Shown here: one piece after another, positions 33,646 to 46,464 of the stretch
Layout: the number at the start of each line of letters is the position of its first letter
Numbering within the stretch: position 1 is the stretch's first letter
Assembly (NCBI GenBank): GCA_016647705.1
Contig: CM028329.1
Location: 62,079,231-62,143,230, forward strand
Direction: 5' to 3'
DNA from: Eucommia ulmoides
Lineage: Eukaryota; Streptophyta; Magnoliopsida; Garryales; Eucommiaceae
Length of the DNA: 64,000 nt
Translations under genes and position numbers: made by a program
Notes under the pieces: generated by a model
Databases searched by the model: none
Seen by the model: only the letters and a program-made list of their open reading frames with translations
What the model was told of the DNA's origin: nothing

Positions 33646-35088
33646 ATGGAAATGAACTCTACCTCTTGCTCACTTATTGGAAGATTTATCTCTTCGATAT
33701 TTGCCGCGACAACGGTTACCAAAATTATTATTGCTAAGATTATTTTGAACAGGACATCTACATCTGAAATTCAACAATTCAGTGCAATTCACAATTTTAA
33801 TCTTCTCTCCACGTAAAGTTTTTATTTTTCGACTTTCAATATCGTCACTTAGCAATTTATCATCTTAACAAATAAAATATTACATATATACTTATATTTT
33901 TAAATTATGCGTATCACTAATTTGATTTTTATTTATTTATTTTTATGCAGGTTCTTACTTGGTACGAACGTGGTTGTTGCTATTTCTTTACTACTTACAA
34001 TGGCGATAATTTATTTTTCCCGACGGAGGAATTTTTGGCTCATACTAGCATATGATTTGGTAAATAAATGTTTTACTAAAGGCACTAATTATTTTAAAAG
34101 TTAATTAAATAAATTTAAATTAAAAAAAAAAAAACAAAAAAAAACTAAGTTCTCCATGGTAAATTGATCAAAATTTAAGAAACCATATATCTCTAACTTT
34201 TTATTTTATCAAAAACTTTTTAAAAATTGCCACGATTTATTTTTAGGAGTTTTTTAATGATTGGTTTTTGTGTCCCTGTTGGGATTTAATCCATATAAAT
34301 CTGAATCTATAAATATTATAGCAACATGTCTAATCATTAAGAGTTTTATAAATACGTAAATCGCGTATCTAGATCTATTACAAACGATTAACTATTGACG
34401 ATCGATCACGAACAGGACGCGGATCAAGGTGAGTATATGGTCTTCCTCAATCAAATCTTCTTAGTTCCTCAATGGGACTTTCGTCTCTCTTCCAGACGGG
34501 GTAGAAGAGAAGCCGTCTACGATTTGGTATCTTGGGACCACAACCCACATTTATATATATAGTGTGTGCGCGATTAGAGTTCTCATAATTCCTTAATCAC
34601 CTCATAAAAATTAAAATCTACACATTTAACCCATATTTTTTTGAATAGTCTACGGTCTTATCCAAATTAATTAGATCACTCAATTTTAGTCCATTAAATT
34701 TAAATAGCTAATATAATTGATTTAATAATGTGTTGTCCAATATAGATTAGGAAATAAGATTCCCTTACAGTCCCGTCTTTCTTTAAAAAAATAAATAATT
34801 ATTTAAACATTACTAAATTGTGTAAAATTTAATTGTTTACTTTGTTATCAGGTGTTGGAGCTAGCATTAATTGCATCATTTGTACCAAATGAAGCATTTT
34901 ACAAAAATCATTTCAGCAATAGGGAGAATAACTCGATTTGTAATTATTTCGGCAATTATTTTTGTGATCAAGTGAAGTACGCCATTCTGTGTGGTTTCTT
35001 TCCATTGGCGATTTTCGTTCTACTTATTGTGACCGACATTGTGCTCAGCTTATCACCTCCACCAATTCTCGAGTCGGATACTGATTAG
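33646..35088 (+). CDS. CASP-like protein (CASPL, DUF588), subtype II, copy D
   Basis: Exons 33646-33812, 33951-34059 and 34852-35088 (167, 109 and 237 nt) encode 170 residues. All family marks are kept: the TM1 arginine (IGRFIS), the TM3 aspartate (AYDLVLELALIASF), NSIC...FGNYFCDQ and four hydrophobic spans. Compared with copy B it has an extra Thr-Ser in loop 1 and a longer intron 2 with about 430 bp of additional sequence (34326-34757), shared with copy E. No inactivating change is seen. Confidence 0.82.
34326..34757. other. Extra intron-2 sequence in copies D and E
   Basis: Present here and at 41039-41476, absent from copy B, where GCAACATTACTAAACTGTG joins directly to TTCCCTTACAG. It has a TATATATATAG and a GTCTCTCTTCCAGA block but no coding domain. 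It may be an insertion in the D/E ancestor or a deletion in B. B carries a stretch repeated further downstream, so a deletion with local rearrangement is possible. Confidence 0.55.
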
Positions 35089-36002
35089 GGCACTGCATCC
35101 TCCCGCCGGCCCAAAAAAAAAATGTTCTTTTTCTTATTTTTTCCCTATAAATAATTTTAAATATCCTTACCAAGTTAGATGTGATTTTTCATGTTACATT
35201 GGCATTGAAGGTATAGTTAAATCAAGAATTTATGAAATTATCCCCTAAATGGGTCGCTTGTGATTTTTTATTCTCAATTTTTTTTAGTCATTTAAATAAG
35301 TTTTTATTTCTTCAGCCGACATCAATTAGAGTAAATCTATCGAGTTATATATCAATTGATATTATAGTGTATATATATATATATATAAATATTAGTGAGA
35401 AATAAAAAATAAATTGTGAAGGACTAAAACTTAAATATAGTTAAGGTTTCTAGAACATTAATTATGGTTATTTGATGTAATTACACATGTTACCTAACTA
35501 ACTAATATATATAATTACAACATACAAGTCCACATTCACAAGTGGCTTATCACCTAATTAAATCCCATTATTTACGAGGTTAACAATGACATTCACAAGG
35601 ACGATGATAATCATGCCTAATCAAGTGCGTTATATAAAGAGAGATTCTATAGAGTTTATATGATCATGATGTAGGGTTTTGTTCCGTTAGGTTAAATCTT
35701 AATCTTTGTCTATAGATAACTTTGTATATCTCAATAATCGGCAGACTTTACACGTGATAGAATTGTCTTAATAATATTTTGTCTCCCAATTATTTTAATA
35801 TGGTATCAGATACAAGATTATGGAAATTAATCTATCTTACTTCGTAGTCAATTTTTCCGTGCAAATCGGGAATTGCATATTTCTCATTATTCTCTCGTAT
35901 TCAAATCTTCCGTGCAAATCAAGAGTTGCAATTAGATTATCGTCACACGTCGATTACTTGAGACTGTCCAAACCACTATATAAGTCAAAAAAGTTACTAT
36001 TA
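35089..36002. other. 3' flank of CASPL copy D
   Basis: No gene seen. From about 35545 the sequence (GCTTATCACCTAATTAAATC) is shared with 42255 onward but not with copy B, where the PPR fragment was joined instead. Confidence 0.6.
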
Positions 36003-36649
36003 TGTTGCGTTTGGGTACGAGATTTTATATATTTATGGAATTTGTAAATGATGAGATTTTTGGATTTTGAAATCTATCATTTATAAATTTCCTGTTTGGA
36101 TGATTTTTTAAAAATGAAGAATTTTATTGTGTAATTTCATAATTCTCTTGTTTGGATAGACAAGTATTTATACGTAAAATTTTGAAATATATTAAATTTT
36201 AATAATAAAAAATATGAAAATATATCCATAATATAATTTTTATTTAGTAACTTAATAATATAATTTTTATACATATTTTAGTAATATAATTTTAATTATA
36301 CATCACTATTTTAATAATATAATTTTTATATATATTTTATAAATATAATTTTATTATTTAATATAGGCAGAACACAGAATTTTGAAATTCATATAGCTAC
36401 AAAATAAAAAATAGAATTAAAACGAAATGGATGAGAAATTTAAAAAATAGCAATTCCGTCTTAGAAGGATATAGAAATAACATGTATTTTGAAAGGATTT
36501 ATCTCTCTTATTCACTTATTTTATAAATGAATTGATTTTATAATTCCCTCCTAATTAATAGTATCTAAACAAAAAATTTGCTAAAAAAATTTGTGAAATC
36601 CTTTGAACAAATGAAATTTCTCCCCTAAATCCGTCACCCAAACATAACA
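36003..36649. mobile_element. PIF/Harbinger-like MITE in the flank of copy D
   Basis: Ends TGTTGCGTTTGGGTACG and, inverted, GTTATGTTTGGGTGACGG, flanked by TTA on both sides. AT-rich inside, with no coding capacity. The TTA duplication and a GTTTGG-bearing terminus fit Tourist-type MITEs. It has a counterpart at 42720-43410. Confidence 0.6.
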
Positions 36650-36769
36650 TTACATTAAACCCTATTCTTTATATATACATAGACACTTTTATACATCTCA
36701 ATATTTAATAAATTTTACAAATTTCAATTACAATTGCCTCATATTCTCGGCCAATATTCCAGCTCTCAA

Positions 36770-39209
36770 TTATGTGATTTCTTCTAACGACAAAGATCAA
36801 ATTGTTAATGTTCGCAACGCCTAATGTGAATATTCACTCGAATAAAACAACTCCCAAGGAGATACTCCAATGTAGCGTCGTTGCTTTTGAGGCGATGAGG
36901 TTGGTTATAATTCAGATCTTACTCACCTCAAGAGGTATCACCCTCAACCCCATCACCTTCCTCTACTACGTCGCTCCCTGTTATTTCGCCGCCTTGTTCT
37001 TTCCTTGGATTTTCGTCAAATTCTCTGCTGATTGAGTTTAGATTTGAATGATGTGTGTTAACTAAATAACAAAAATGAATTATAATTAGTTAATTAGAAT
37101 ACTGGTCTACGTTGTATGCACCCGCAAAATTTCTCAATCGTTTTCGTGATCCAGAAAATTGAAAATGGGAGAGAAAACGTGATATTCAAAATTAACATGC
37201 ATAAAATGGAAAATACAAAACTCAACTGAAATATAACTTATCTTAACCGACCTTTCCATTGTTATTTCCAAGATTTATGTGAGGACATTTGTGCTTAATC
37301 CTAGCTTTCTCTTTCCTCATTAAACCGACCTTTCCTTAAATAAAGGTTTTTTTTTATTGTTTAGATCTTTTTTAATTTTTTCTTTCCTCATTTAACCTGT
37401 TTTTTAAAAATGTTATTTTTTAAACCCTTTTGAAAATATTCTTAGAAAAAAATCATTTTTGAAAAAAAAAACCGAATAGACATTTGTACCCCGGTATAAA
37501 TATTCATAATCTTAATCTTAGCATTCATTCTCTCCTCACATTTCACCGAACCGTAATGTTTCAAGACACTTCTCTCTTTCTTTCTCAAACCCGTCGACAG
37601 TCCCCTCTCTCTCAAACCCGCTGACGGTCCTCTCTCTCTTTCTCAAGCCTGCTGTTGCTGATGATTTGTTGAAGTTCCGCCGATGCCGACTCCGTCTCCT
37701 ACTGTTCCTCGATGGCTCCCTGCCAAATTCGAAGCTCATATCCGTCGAAATCGCCGACGACCACGCTGCTCATCGTCGGTGTTAGCACTAACCTCAATCT
37801 GCATCGGAGAACTTTCAAGCCTTATTTTAGCGGCGATTTCTCTCTCTCTCATTCCAAATCTATACCTCTAAATAGATTTGAAGCATCGATTTGGATCTAC
37901 GTTCATCACCCTCGTTGGAGCTTTGGATTTGCTCCCTTTGTGTAGGCAGCGTGTTGCATGGTTGTTTGGATTCCTCATTGTTCGAGGTGTTTGTGTATAG
38001 TTTGGTTGGTTTTATTCCTCCCTCTTTGGTTTGTCCTTCGCTAGGTTGATTTTCTTGTGCAGGCACTTGTTTGTTCTGCTATTTCAGTTCCTTTCAATTT
38101 TTTGTTCTTATGAAGAAGATTAACGTCCCGATTTTTTGTGCATGCACCTGTTTGTTCTGGTCACCGTGCTCCAAATTGGGAAGACGATGAATAGCCCTAT
38201 TGCCGCCGTGCCCCCGATTTGCGAAGACGATGAGCGGCGATGGACGACGGTTCAGACAACGGTTATCGTGCTCCGATTTTGCAGACAACTATCGTCCTAT
38301 TCACGATGGCGTCGACGCCAAACTTCTTTCTCGTTCTCTGTCTTTCTCAGCCCGTGCTCGCAAGCCTCCCCTCCCCGCGACGCTCCAATCCCTCAGATCT
38401 GTGGGAGAATGGACTAGGCGGCGACGATGAATGGATGATGAAACGATGGTGAGATTTTTTAGATCTGGAAATTTCCAAATTATGTAAATGTTTGGCTCTG
38501 TGATTTGTGTAAGGTTTTTGGTGTATGTGAATATTCAGATCAGTGTGGAGTTTTTTGTTCATGTGTGAATGTTCTTTGGCTCCACCCATACCGTTTCGCC
38601 ACACCATCACCACTGGCAGCTAGAGTTTACCGACGCAGTAGCGAACCTCTTGTTTGATCGATTTTTGTTTGTGAATATTCATGTGGTTAAGTTTTATTTT
38701 TTGTTGAATGTTCATTGTTTGATTTTAGTGTTGTAGTTGTGATTTTAGTGGAGTTTGCTTTATTAATTGTGATTGTTGATGTTTGGTCATTTTTGTTGGT
38801 GTGAATGTTGTTCTTATTAATGTATTTTGGTAAATGTTTATATCGTAATATTTTGATATTTTGGTGAAAGTACATAATTCGATGTGTTTTAGTGAAAGTA
38901 TGAACATTCACAGTAATACATTTAGTATAAATATGTATTAAATATTTAAAAATAACAAAAATAAGAATGTGAATGTGAATGTCGTTGGAAATATGATTTT
39001 TCGTAGATTAATTTTTTAAAAGACATGAACATTCACAAATCAGCATAAAGTTATAATATTTTTTTTTAATTCATATCGTTGGAAAGATAATTTTTTGTAG
39101 ATTAATTTGGTGTATTTTTTTTTTTTTTTTATTTCTATCAACCATGAATCGTGTGAGATAATTTTGGTGATTTGGTGATTTTTTTAAAAAGTGAACATTC
39201 ACAATTTTT
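36770..39209 (+). mobile_element. Translocator-fragment element, copy 3 (left end missing)
   Basis: Starts at GTGATTTCTTCTAACGAC, directly joined to the copy-D flank ending CTCTCAATTAT, so the first 50 or so bases of the element are lost. It then matches copies 1 and 2 to the right terminus GTGAACATTCACAATTTTT (39191-39209), the best preserved right end. Confidence 0.5.
36802..37035 (+). pseudogene. Captured translocator gene fragment, copy 3
   Basis: Third copy of the fragment: [31 protein letters not shown], then PWIFVKF and a stop. Each of the three copies has its own substitutions in the conserved motif, as expected without selection. Confidence 0.6.
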
Positions 39210-39300
39210 AACAGAATGACATAAATTGTAAATACAACACAAATGAGGAGCAATGATGATAGACTAAATTTTAAGAAGGTTACGGGGATAAAAAACTTAA

Positions 39301-40254
39301 TGTAGACATTTCGAGGATCATTTTCTCAATACACTATTTTATGAGGATCAAATAATAAAATTTCCATTAATAAACCATCAAGAATTGAACTTTAAACACT
39401 ATTTACGAAGGATTATTTTAGAAACAAAATTCCTAATATGGTTAATTATCCATGGTAACTCTTAATTTAAAAAAAAAAAGTCATGGGCGTAATTAGTTTT
39501 TTTTTAATTAAATATAATATAATTATTATCCTAATTTATGTATCTGGCTTAGTATTTGTGTTCGACTGAATTACACTTTACACTCATATGATATTTTTGT
39601 AAATATTTTCCCTTTTTGTAGTTCAGATGAAAATACAACGGTTAAATTTTTCGTTGAAGTTAATGGTCAAATCTCGAAAGATCAAAATTAATAAATTATT
39701 TAATATTAACTGATATTCACACCCCAAGATCAAAACGGGGTTGCATCAGGTCAAATAATATATGTTTTCTCCTTCATTTCCAAGCAGGTACAAAGGTCAA
39801 TTTGTTATTTCACAAATTTCTCTTAATTATTTAACCGCTGAATTATAAACCGCAAAAATTAAGAGTTAGCGAAAATATCACTAATGTGTAAAGTGCAACT
39901 CGATAAAATCACAGGGGTATCAAATGCAGGTAAAACGATTTGAAGGAAAGTGAATTCTTCCAATTTGGAAGGACCGAGTTTTCTTCAAAAATTTTTTTCT
40001 AATCCCCCTCTCCCTCGACGGAGAAGGACCAAAATGAACTTTTTTTAGAGAGAGAAAACGTAATTTTTTTATGGAGAGAGAAAATGAATAATTTACCCCA
40101 TAATCTTACATGATCTGCAAATCAATGTAATAATTGTAACAAAATAATAGTAATAAATAAATAAATAAATAAAAAAGAATATTTGTGTAATAAACAGGGG
40201 GCATGGCATTATCTATGCAATAAACATGGGGCATGACATGCACACATTGATACA

Positions 40255-40286
<32 letters not shown>

Positions 40287-42255
40287 CACATATACATGTA
40301 TATATATGTTAAGGATTAAGAAGTGGTAGAAAAGCAAAATCATATAGTTTTGTAGTTAAAAAGCAAATATGGAAATGAACTCTACCTCTTGCTCACTTAT
40401 TGGAAGATTTATCTCTTTGATATTTGCCGCGACAACGGTTACCAAAATTATTATTGCTAAGATTATTTTGAACAGGACATCTACATCTGAAATTCAACAA
40501 TTCAGTGCAATTCACAATTTTAATCTTCTCTCCACGTAAAGTTTTTATTTTTCGACTTTCAATATCGTCACTTAGCAATTTATCATCTTAACAAATAAAA
40601 TATTACATATATACTTATATTTTTAAATTATGCGTATCACTAATTTGATTTTGATTTTTTTATTTTTTATGCAGGTTCTTACTTGGTACGAACGTGGTTG
40701 TTGCTATTTCTTTACTACTTACAATGGCGATAATTTATTTTTCCCGACGGAGGAATTTTTGGCTCATACTAGCATATGATTTGGTAAATAAATGTTTTAC
40801 TATAGGCAGTAATTATTTTAAAAGTTAATTAAATAAATTTAAATTAAAAAAAACAAACAAACTAAGTTCTCCTTGGTAAATTGATCAAAATTTAAGAAAC
40901 CATATATCTCTAACTTTTTATTTTACCAAAATCTTTTTAAAAATTGCCACGATTTATTTTTAGGAGTTTTTAATGATTGGTTTTTGTGTCCCTGTTGGGA
41001 TTTAATCCACGTAAATCTGAATCTATAAATCCTATAGCAACATGTCTAATCATTAAGAGTTTTATAAATACATAAATCGCGTATCTAGATCCATTACGAA
41101 CGATTAACTATTGACGATCAATCACGAACAGGACGCGGATCAAGGTGAGTATGTAGTCTTCCTCAATCAAATTTCCTTAGTTCTTCAATGAGACCTTTGT
41201 CTCTCTTCCAGATGGGGGAGAAGAGAAGCCGTCTACGATTTGGTATCTTGGGACCACAACCCACATTTATATATATAGTGTGTGCGCGATTAGAGTTCTC
41301 ATAATCCCTTAACCACCTCATAAAAATTAAAATCTACACATTTAACCCATATTATTTTGAGTAGTCTACGGTCTTACCCAAATTAATTAGATCACTCAAT
41401 TTTAGCCCATCAATTTAAATAGCTAATATAATTGAATTAATAATGTGTTGTCCAATATAGATTAGGAAAGGAGATTCCCTTACAGTCCCGTCTTTCTTTA
41501 AAAAAATAAATAATTATTTAAACATTACTAAACTGTGTAAAATTTAATTATTTACTTTGTTATCAGGTGTTGGAGCTGGCATTAATTGCATCATTTGTAC
41601 CAAACGAAGCATTTTACAAAAATCATTTCAGCAATAGGGAGAATAACTCGATTTGTAATTATTACGGCAATTATTTTTGTGATCAAGTGAAGTACGCCAT
41701 CGTGTGTGGTTTCTTTCCATTGGCGATTTTCGTTCTACTTATTGTGACCGACATTGTGCTCAGCTTATCACCTCCACCAATTCTCGAGTCGGATACTGAT
41801 TAGGGCACTGCATCCTCCCGCCGGCCCAAAAAAAAATGTTCCTTTTCTTATTTTTTCCCTATAAATAATTTTAAATATCCTTACCAAGTTAGATGTGATT
41901 TTTCATGTTACATTGGCATTGAAGGTATAGTTAAATCAAGAATTTATGAAATTATCCCCTAAATGGGTCGCTTGTGATTTTTTATTCTCAATTTTTTTTA
42001 GTCATTTAAATAAGTTTTTATTTCTTCAGCCGACATCAATTAGAGTAAATCTATCGAGTTATATATCAATTGATATTATAGTGTATATATATATATATAA
42101 ATATTAGTGAGAAATAAAAATAAATTGTGAAGGACTAAAACTTAAATATAGTTAAGGTTTCTAGAACATTAATTATGGTTATTTGATGTAATTACACATG
42201 TTACCTAACCAACTAATATATATAATTACGACATACAAGTCCACATTCACAAGTG
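39301..42255. repeat. Segmental duplication, block beta copy 3
   Basis: Contains the CASP-like gene at 40369. Very close to 32525-35545, including the long intron 2 and the Thr-Ser insertion. The 5' flank lacks about 50 bp near 39551 that copies 1 and 2 keep. Confidence 0.82.
40369..41803 (+). CDS. CASP-like protein (CASPL, DUF588), subtype II, copy E
   Basis: Exons 40369-40535, 40675-40783 and 41567-41803 encode 170 residues. The predicted protein differs from copy D at only a few positions (Leu for Ser in TM1; YYGNYFC for YFGNYFC; Val for Leu before CGFF). Arginine in TM1, aspartate in TM3, the two loop cysteines and four hydrophobic spans are all present. Splice sites match the other copies. 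D and E are the youngest pair of the array by eye. Confidence 0.82.
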
Positions 42256-43545
42256 GCTTATCACCTAATTAAATCCCATTATTTACGAGGTTAACAATGA
42301 CATTAACAAGGACGATGATAATCATGCCTAATCAAGTGCGTTATATAAAGACAGATTCTATAGAGTTTATATGATCATGATGTAGGGTTTTGTTCCGTTA
42401 GGTTAAATCTTAATCTTTGTCTTTGTCTGTAGATAACTTTGTATATCTCAATAATCAACAAACTTTACACATATGATAGAATTGTCTTAATATTTTGTCT
42501 CCCAATTTTTTTTAATATGGTATCAGATACAAGATTATGGAAATTAATCTATCTTACTTCGTAGTCAATTCTTCCGTGCAAATCGGGAATTGTACATTTT
42601 TCATTATTCTCTTATATTCAAATCTTCCGTGCAAATCAGGTGTTACAATTAGATTACCGTCACACGTCGATTACTTGAGATTGTCCAAACCACTATATAA
42701 GTCAAAAAAATTACTATTATGTTGCGTTTGGGTACGAGATTTTATACATCCATGGAATTTGTAAATGATGAGATTTTTGGATTTTGAAATCTATCATTTA
42801 TAAATTTTTTGTTTGGATGATTTTTTAAAAACGAAGAATTTGGATAGACAAGTATTTATACGTAGAATTTTGAAATATATTAAATTTTAATAATAAAAAA
42901 TATGAAAATATAATCATAATATAAATAAAAACTTAATAATATAATTTTTATACATATTTTAGTAATATAATTTTAATTATACATCACTATTTTAATAATA
43001 TAATTTTTATATATATTTTATAAATATAATTTTATTATAGAATATAGGCAGAACACAGAATTTTGAAATTCGTATAGCTACAAAATAAAAAATAGAATTA
43101 AAATAAAATGGATGAGGAATTGAAAAAAAATAGAATTAAAATAAAATGGATGAGGAATTGAAAAAAAATAGAATTAAAATAAAATGGATGAGGAATTGAA
43201 AAAATAGCAATTGCGTCTTAGAAGAATATAGAAATAACATGTATTTTGAAAGGATTTATAAATTCCTCTTATTCACTTATTTTATAAATGAATTGATTTT
43301 ATAATTTCCTCCTAATTAATAGTATCTAAACAAAAAATTTGCTAAAAAAAATTGTGAAATCCGTTGAACAAATGAAATTTCTCCGCTAAATCCATCACCC
43401 AAACATAATATTAGATTAAACCCTATTCTTTATATATATACATAGACACTTTTATACATCTCAATATTCAATAAATTTTACAAATTTCAATTAATACAAT
43501 TGCCTTATATTCTCGGCCAATATTCCAGCTCTCAATTATTCTAAC
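42256..43545. repeat. Duplicated 3' flank (copy of 35545-36769)
   Basis: Same sequence as downstream of copy D, including the MITE, ending at the shared CTCTCAATTAT. Here it continues into unique DNA before the MYB gene, so this is probably the original right boundary of the tract. A 41-bp unit is triplicated near 43085-43205 (AATAAAATGGATGAGGAATT). Confidence 0.75.
42720..43410. mobile_element. PIF/Harbinger-like MITE in the flank of copy E
   Basis: Counterpart of 36003-36649, with the same termini and TTA on both sides. It has internal deletions and a local triplication. Confidence 0.6.
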
Positions 43546-43671
43546 AAGTACGAAATAAAATGATTATTCTAACAAGTACGAAATAAAATGGAGTTTAATT
43601 TGGTGGGTTTTCAATGAAAAAAAAAAGTTGAATTAGCAATTAACATTTGATTATTCGAGTTAATTAAGTAA

Positions 43672-44683
43672 TTAGAAATCAAGAAGAAGATCAGGGAAGG
43701 AAGAAACATCTTTGATCAATTCCTCCAACTCCCATTCCCCCACTCTCAACTTTTCTTCTCCTCCTTCCCAAAAATCTTCAACCCCAACGTTAATATTTTC
43801 ATGATTAACGACGTTGTTGTCGTAGTTAATGATGTTATTAACGCTAATTACGTCTTGTGAATGTTCAAACTTGGGAAACGGATCGTCCACCGGGAGATTC
43901 GGAGCCCCGGCTCGCAGCATGCATGAGAGTGAAGAAAAGGAGTCTATATTGTAGCAGCTGGTGCTGGTTAGAACATTGTTTTGCTCTTGCATGTAATCAT
44001 CATGGTTGGACATAATTAATCCTCCCATGATGTTGTCTTTGTGTTGATCAATGGATGAATGATCGGATGATAATGAAGATGATGATGATGAGTTCTTCAT
44101 CTTCCTCTTTACTGATGAGTTCCAGAAATTCTTTATTTCATTGTCTGTACGTCCCGGCAATCGCGCAGCAATTTGTGACCACCTGATTCCAAAAGAGATC
44201 ATCAAAATAAGACGTTTGAAGAGAGAGAGAGATGATATATAGAGAGAGAGGGGGGGAGGGGGACGTATAGAGAGAGGATATATAGAGAGAGGATGTGGGG
44301 AGAGAGAGGGGAGATAGAGAGAGGATATATATAGAGAGAGAGGAATAGAGAGAGACTGCCTAGAGAGAAAAAGAGAGGACATATATAGGGGTAGCAAAAC
44401 GGTATTTACACTATAATAGGATACGAGACTGACACGAAATTATCTAATGGATAAATCAGGTAAAGTCTTTTTAGATCGTGTCAACCTGATAAGTTTTATA
44501 TTATTGTGTAACAGATAAATTATCGTGTCATATTGACCCGATAATTTTCGTATCGTATTCGTGTTCAGATTTTATGACACAAGTGTTCGTGTTAGATAAT
44601 GACACGACACGAAACACGACTTGTTGATATGAATTGTCACCCCTAGACGTATAGAGAGTGACAGATAGAGAGACAAGATATAT

Positions 44684-44717
<34 letters not shown>

Positions 44718-45040
44718 GTATGTATATACACAGAGAGAGAGAGAGAAGACCTGTTGCCGAGAAGGGATTGAAGGTGAAAAATGAGGTGTTGTTCTTGGGG
44801 TGAAAAGGCACCACGTTTGAGGTCAGGCCGCAAGTAATTGATCCACCGGAGACGGCAGCTCTTGCCGCACCTCTGCAAGCCGGCATTTTTGGCGATAAAA
44901 CTCCAACACCCTTGCCCATTCTGAAGCATGTACTTCGTCAGCTTCTCGTCTTCTTCCGGCGACCACAACCCTTTCCTCAGCTTCACTCCATTAACACCAC
45001 CATTATTCTTCTTCCCACCGCTGGTTTCTGGCTTCTTCAT
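43672..45040 (-). CDS. R2R3-MYB transcription factor, MYB46/MYB83-like
   Basis: Two exons, 44751-45040 and 43672-44182, joined in phase to give 266 residues. R2 (about residues 24-74) reads [12 protein letters not shown] to [21 protein letters not shown]3 (about 77-125) reads [10 protein letters not shown] to [20 protein letters not shown]. The intron falls in R3 between LLGN and RWSQ. The MKKPE start, [13 protein letters not shown] and KRGAFSPQE strings and an FW motif near the C terminus resemble the MYB46/MYB83 clade, master switches of secondary-wall formation, but subgroup is by memory only. I start at the ATG at 45040. The open frame upstream lacks an ATG. The Ser-rich and Asn-rich tail is a typical activation region. 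A GA microsatellite lies about 60 bp upstream. Confidence 0.85.
44386..44645. mobile_element. hAT-like MITE in the MYB intron (260 bp)
   Basis: Termini TAGGGGTAGCAA and, inverted, TAGGGGTGACAATTC. Flanked by 8-bp GACATATA (44378-44385) and GACGTATA (44646-44653), one mismatch. An 8-bp duplication and a TAGGGGTG-type end fit hAT MITEs. The interior repeats GACACGA-type motifs. Confidence 0.78.
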
Positions 45041-45102
45041 TCTCACTTTTCTTTTGCCCTAAACTTTGGTGTTCTGAAATGGCGACCACTTTATATAGAA
45101 TT

Positions 45103-45103
<1 letters not shown>

Positions 45104-45141
<38 letters not shown>
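45104..45141. repeat. GA microsatellite upstream of the MYB gene
   Basis: Uninterrupted (GA)n of about 38 bp, 60 bp or so upstream of the chosen start codon, probably in the 5' untranslated region. Another GA-rich tract occupies the intron at about 44218-44375. Confidence 0.85.
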
Positions 45142-45143
<2 letters not shown>

Positions 45144-46464
45144 CATGTAAAAAAATTGGAAATAGAAATAGTGATGATGATGGCCGTAGGGTTTGCTTAG
45201 GAATGGGGAAGAAGAGGAAAGGGGTTGGATGGAGTGAAAAACGGTTTGGAGATATAGATTGGTGGTCGTCTTGTCTTTAACTCCATTTCTTGTCCTTTTT
45301 GCATACCATATATGTATATCTTCATCCTCAAGTTAATCATCATATTTTTATTTTTTTTAATTAAAATCTATATTAAAAAAAAAAAAAAACGAAAAAACAT
45401 CTTTTAATTAATTATTTTGATTGAATTTGATTTAAAAAAAAAAAAAATTATTTCACAAAATTTTTTGAGAAAAAAAAATTGTTCAAATATTATATTTTTT
45501 TACTTTTTAAATTTTATATTTGTGTTTAGTTAATTAATTTTTTATTATATTTTATCACATATAAATTAAAAAATTAATACCGTGCTCTCAGATAAAAGTA
45601 TAACATATTTTAAGAGATTTCACGAAATTAAAATTTTAGTCCTTGCAATCCATATAATACAATAACGTTTTCAAAAATTTAAAATTACCGTAATACATAA
45701 AAATTTCTATATTTTAGACTTCTTAAAAAAAATATTATAACATGAATTACTCATAATTTATATTTGATGAGATATTTTTTTATCATTTAATCTCGTATTT
45801 CCAATTTCGTAGAAAATATGCAATTGACGTGGTGTGTTTAGTGTGAATAATTTTATTTATTTATTTATAAATAGCCAAACATATTTCTAACTAACTAGAC
45901 TAAGATATTTGCTTCATTTATACACATTATCCCTCTCTTTCTCATACCACACGTGTAATTGAAGAAAAGAGAATAAAATAATTTAATTGTGATTATGCAT
46001 ATTAATAATATTTTATTCTTAACGTTTTTAAAAATAAAATTAAGAAAATAAAAAAAAAAAAAATTTGTTCTTTAATTTATACTTTTGTTCAATTAAATGG
46101 GGAGATTTAGAGACGCAACAAAAATACGGAGTGAAAAAAAAAATGAGATTTAAATATAGGGTGGGTGTCGATATTGTGATAAATTGTATATTTGGTAATT
46201 TCTTATTTATTTTAATCCTATAGTCTTCTAATGAGAATATTTTTGTCATTTTATTAATCCTACGACGTATTTCTTTAACTTTTTCCTAACAATGATTCAT
46301 CTAAGAAAGAAATTTTAAATTATTTTGAAGATAAAACATTGGGGTTAGTGAAGTAATAAATGAATCCTATTTTTAGATCACGTGTTGAATTCAACCTATT
46401 TTCTTTCCAAAATCGTTAATAACATTTTTAATTTTGTAAGATTGAAACAAAATATCAAACTTTA
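45142..46464. other. Intergenic DNA upstream of the MYB gene
   Basis: Very AT-rich, with homopolymer runs. No gene, RNA or clear element seen on either strand. Confidence 0.55.

Larger units (their letters stand above)
32525..35545. repeat. Segmental duplication, block beta copy 2
   Basis: Contains the CASP-like gene at 33646. Matches 10603-13279, and 39301-42255 even more closely. The 5' flank (32525-33645) has no other gene. Confidence 0.82.
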
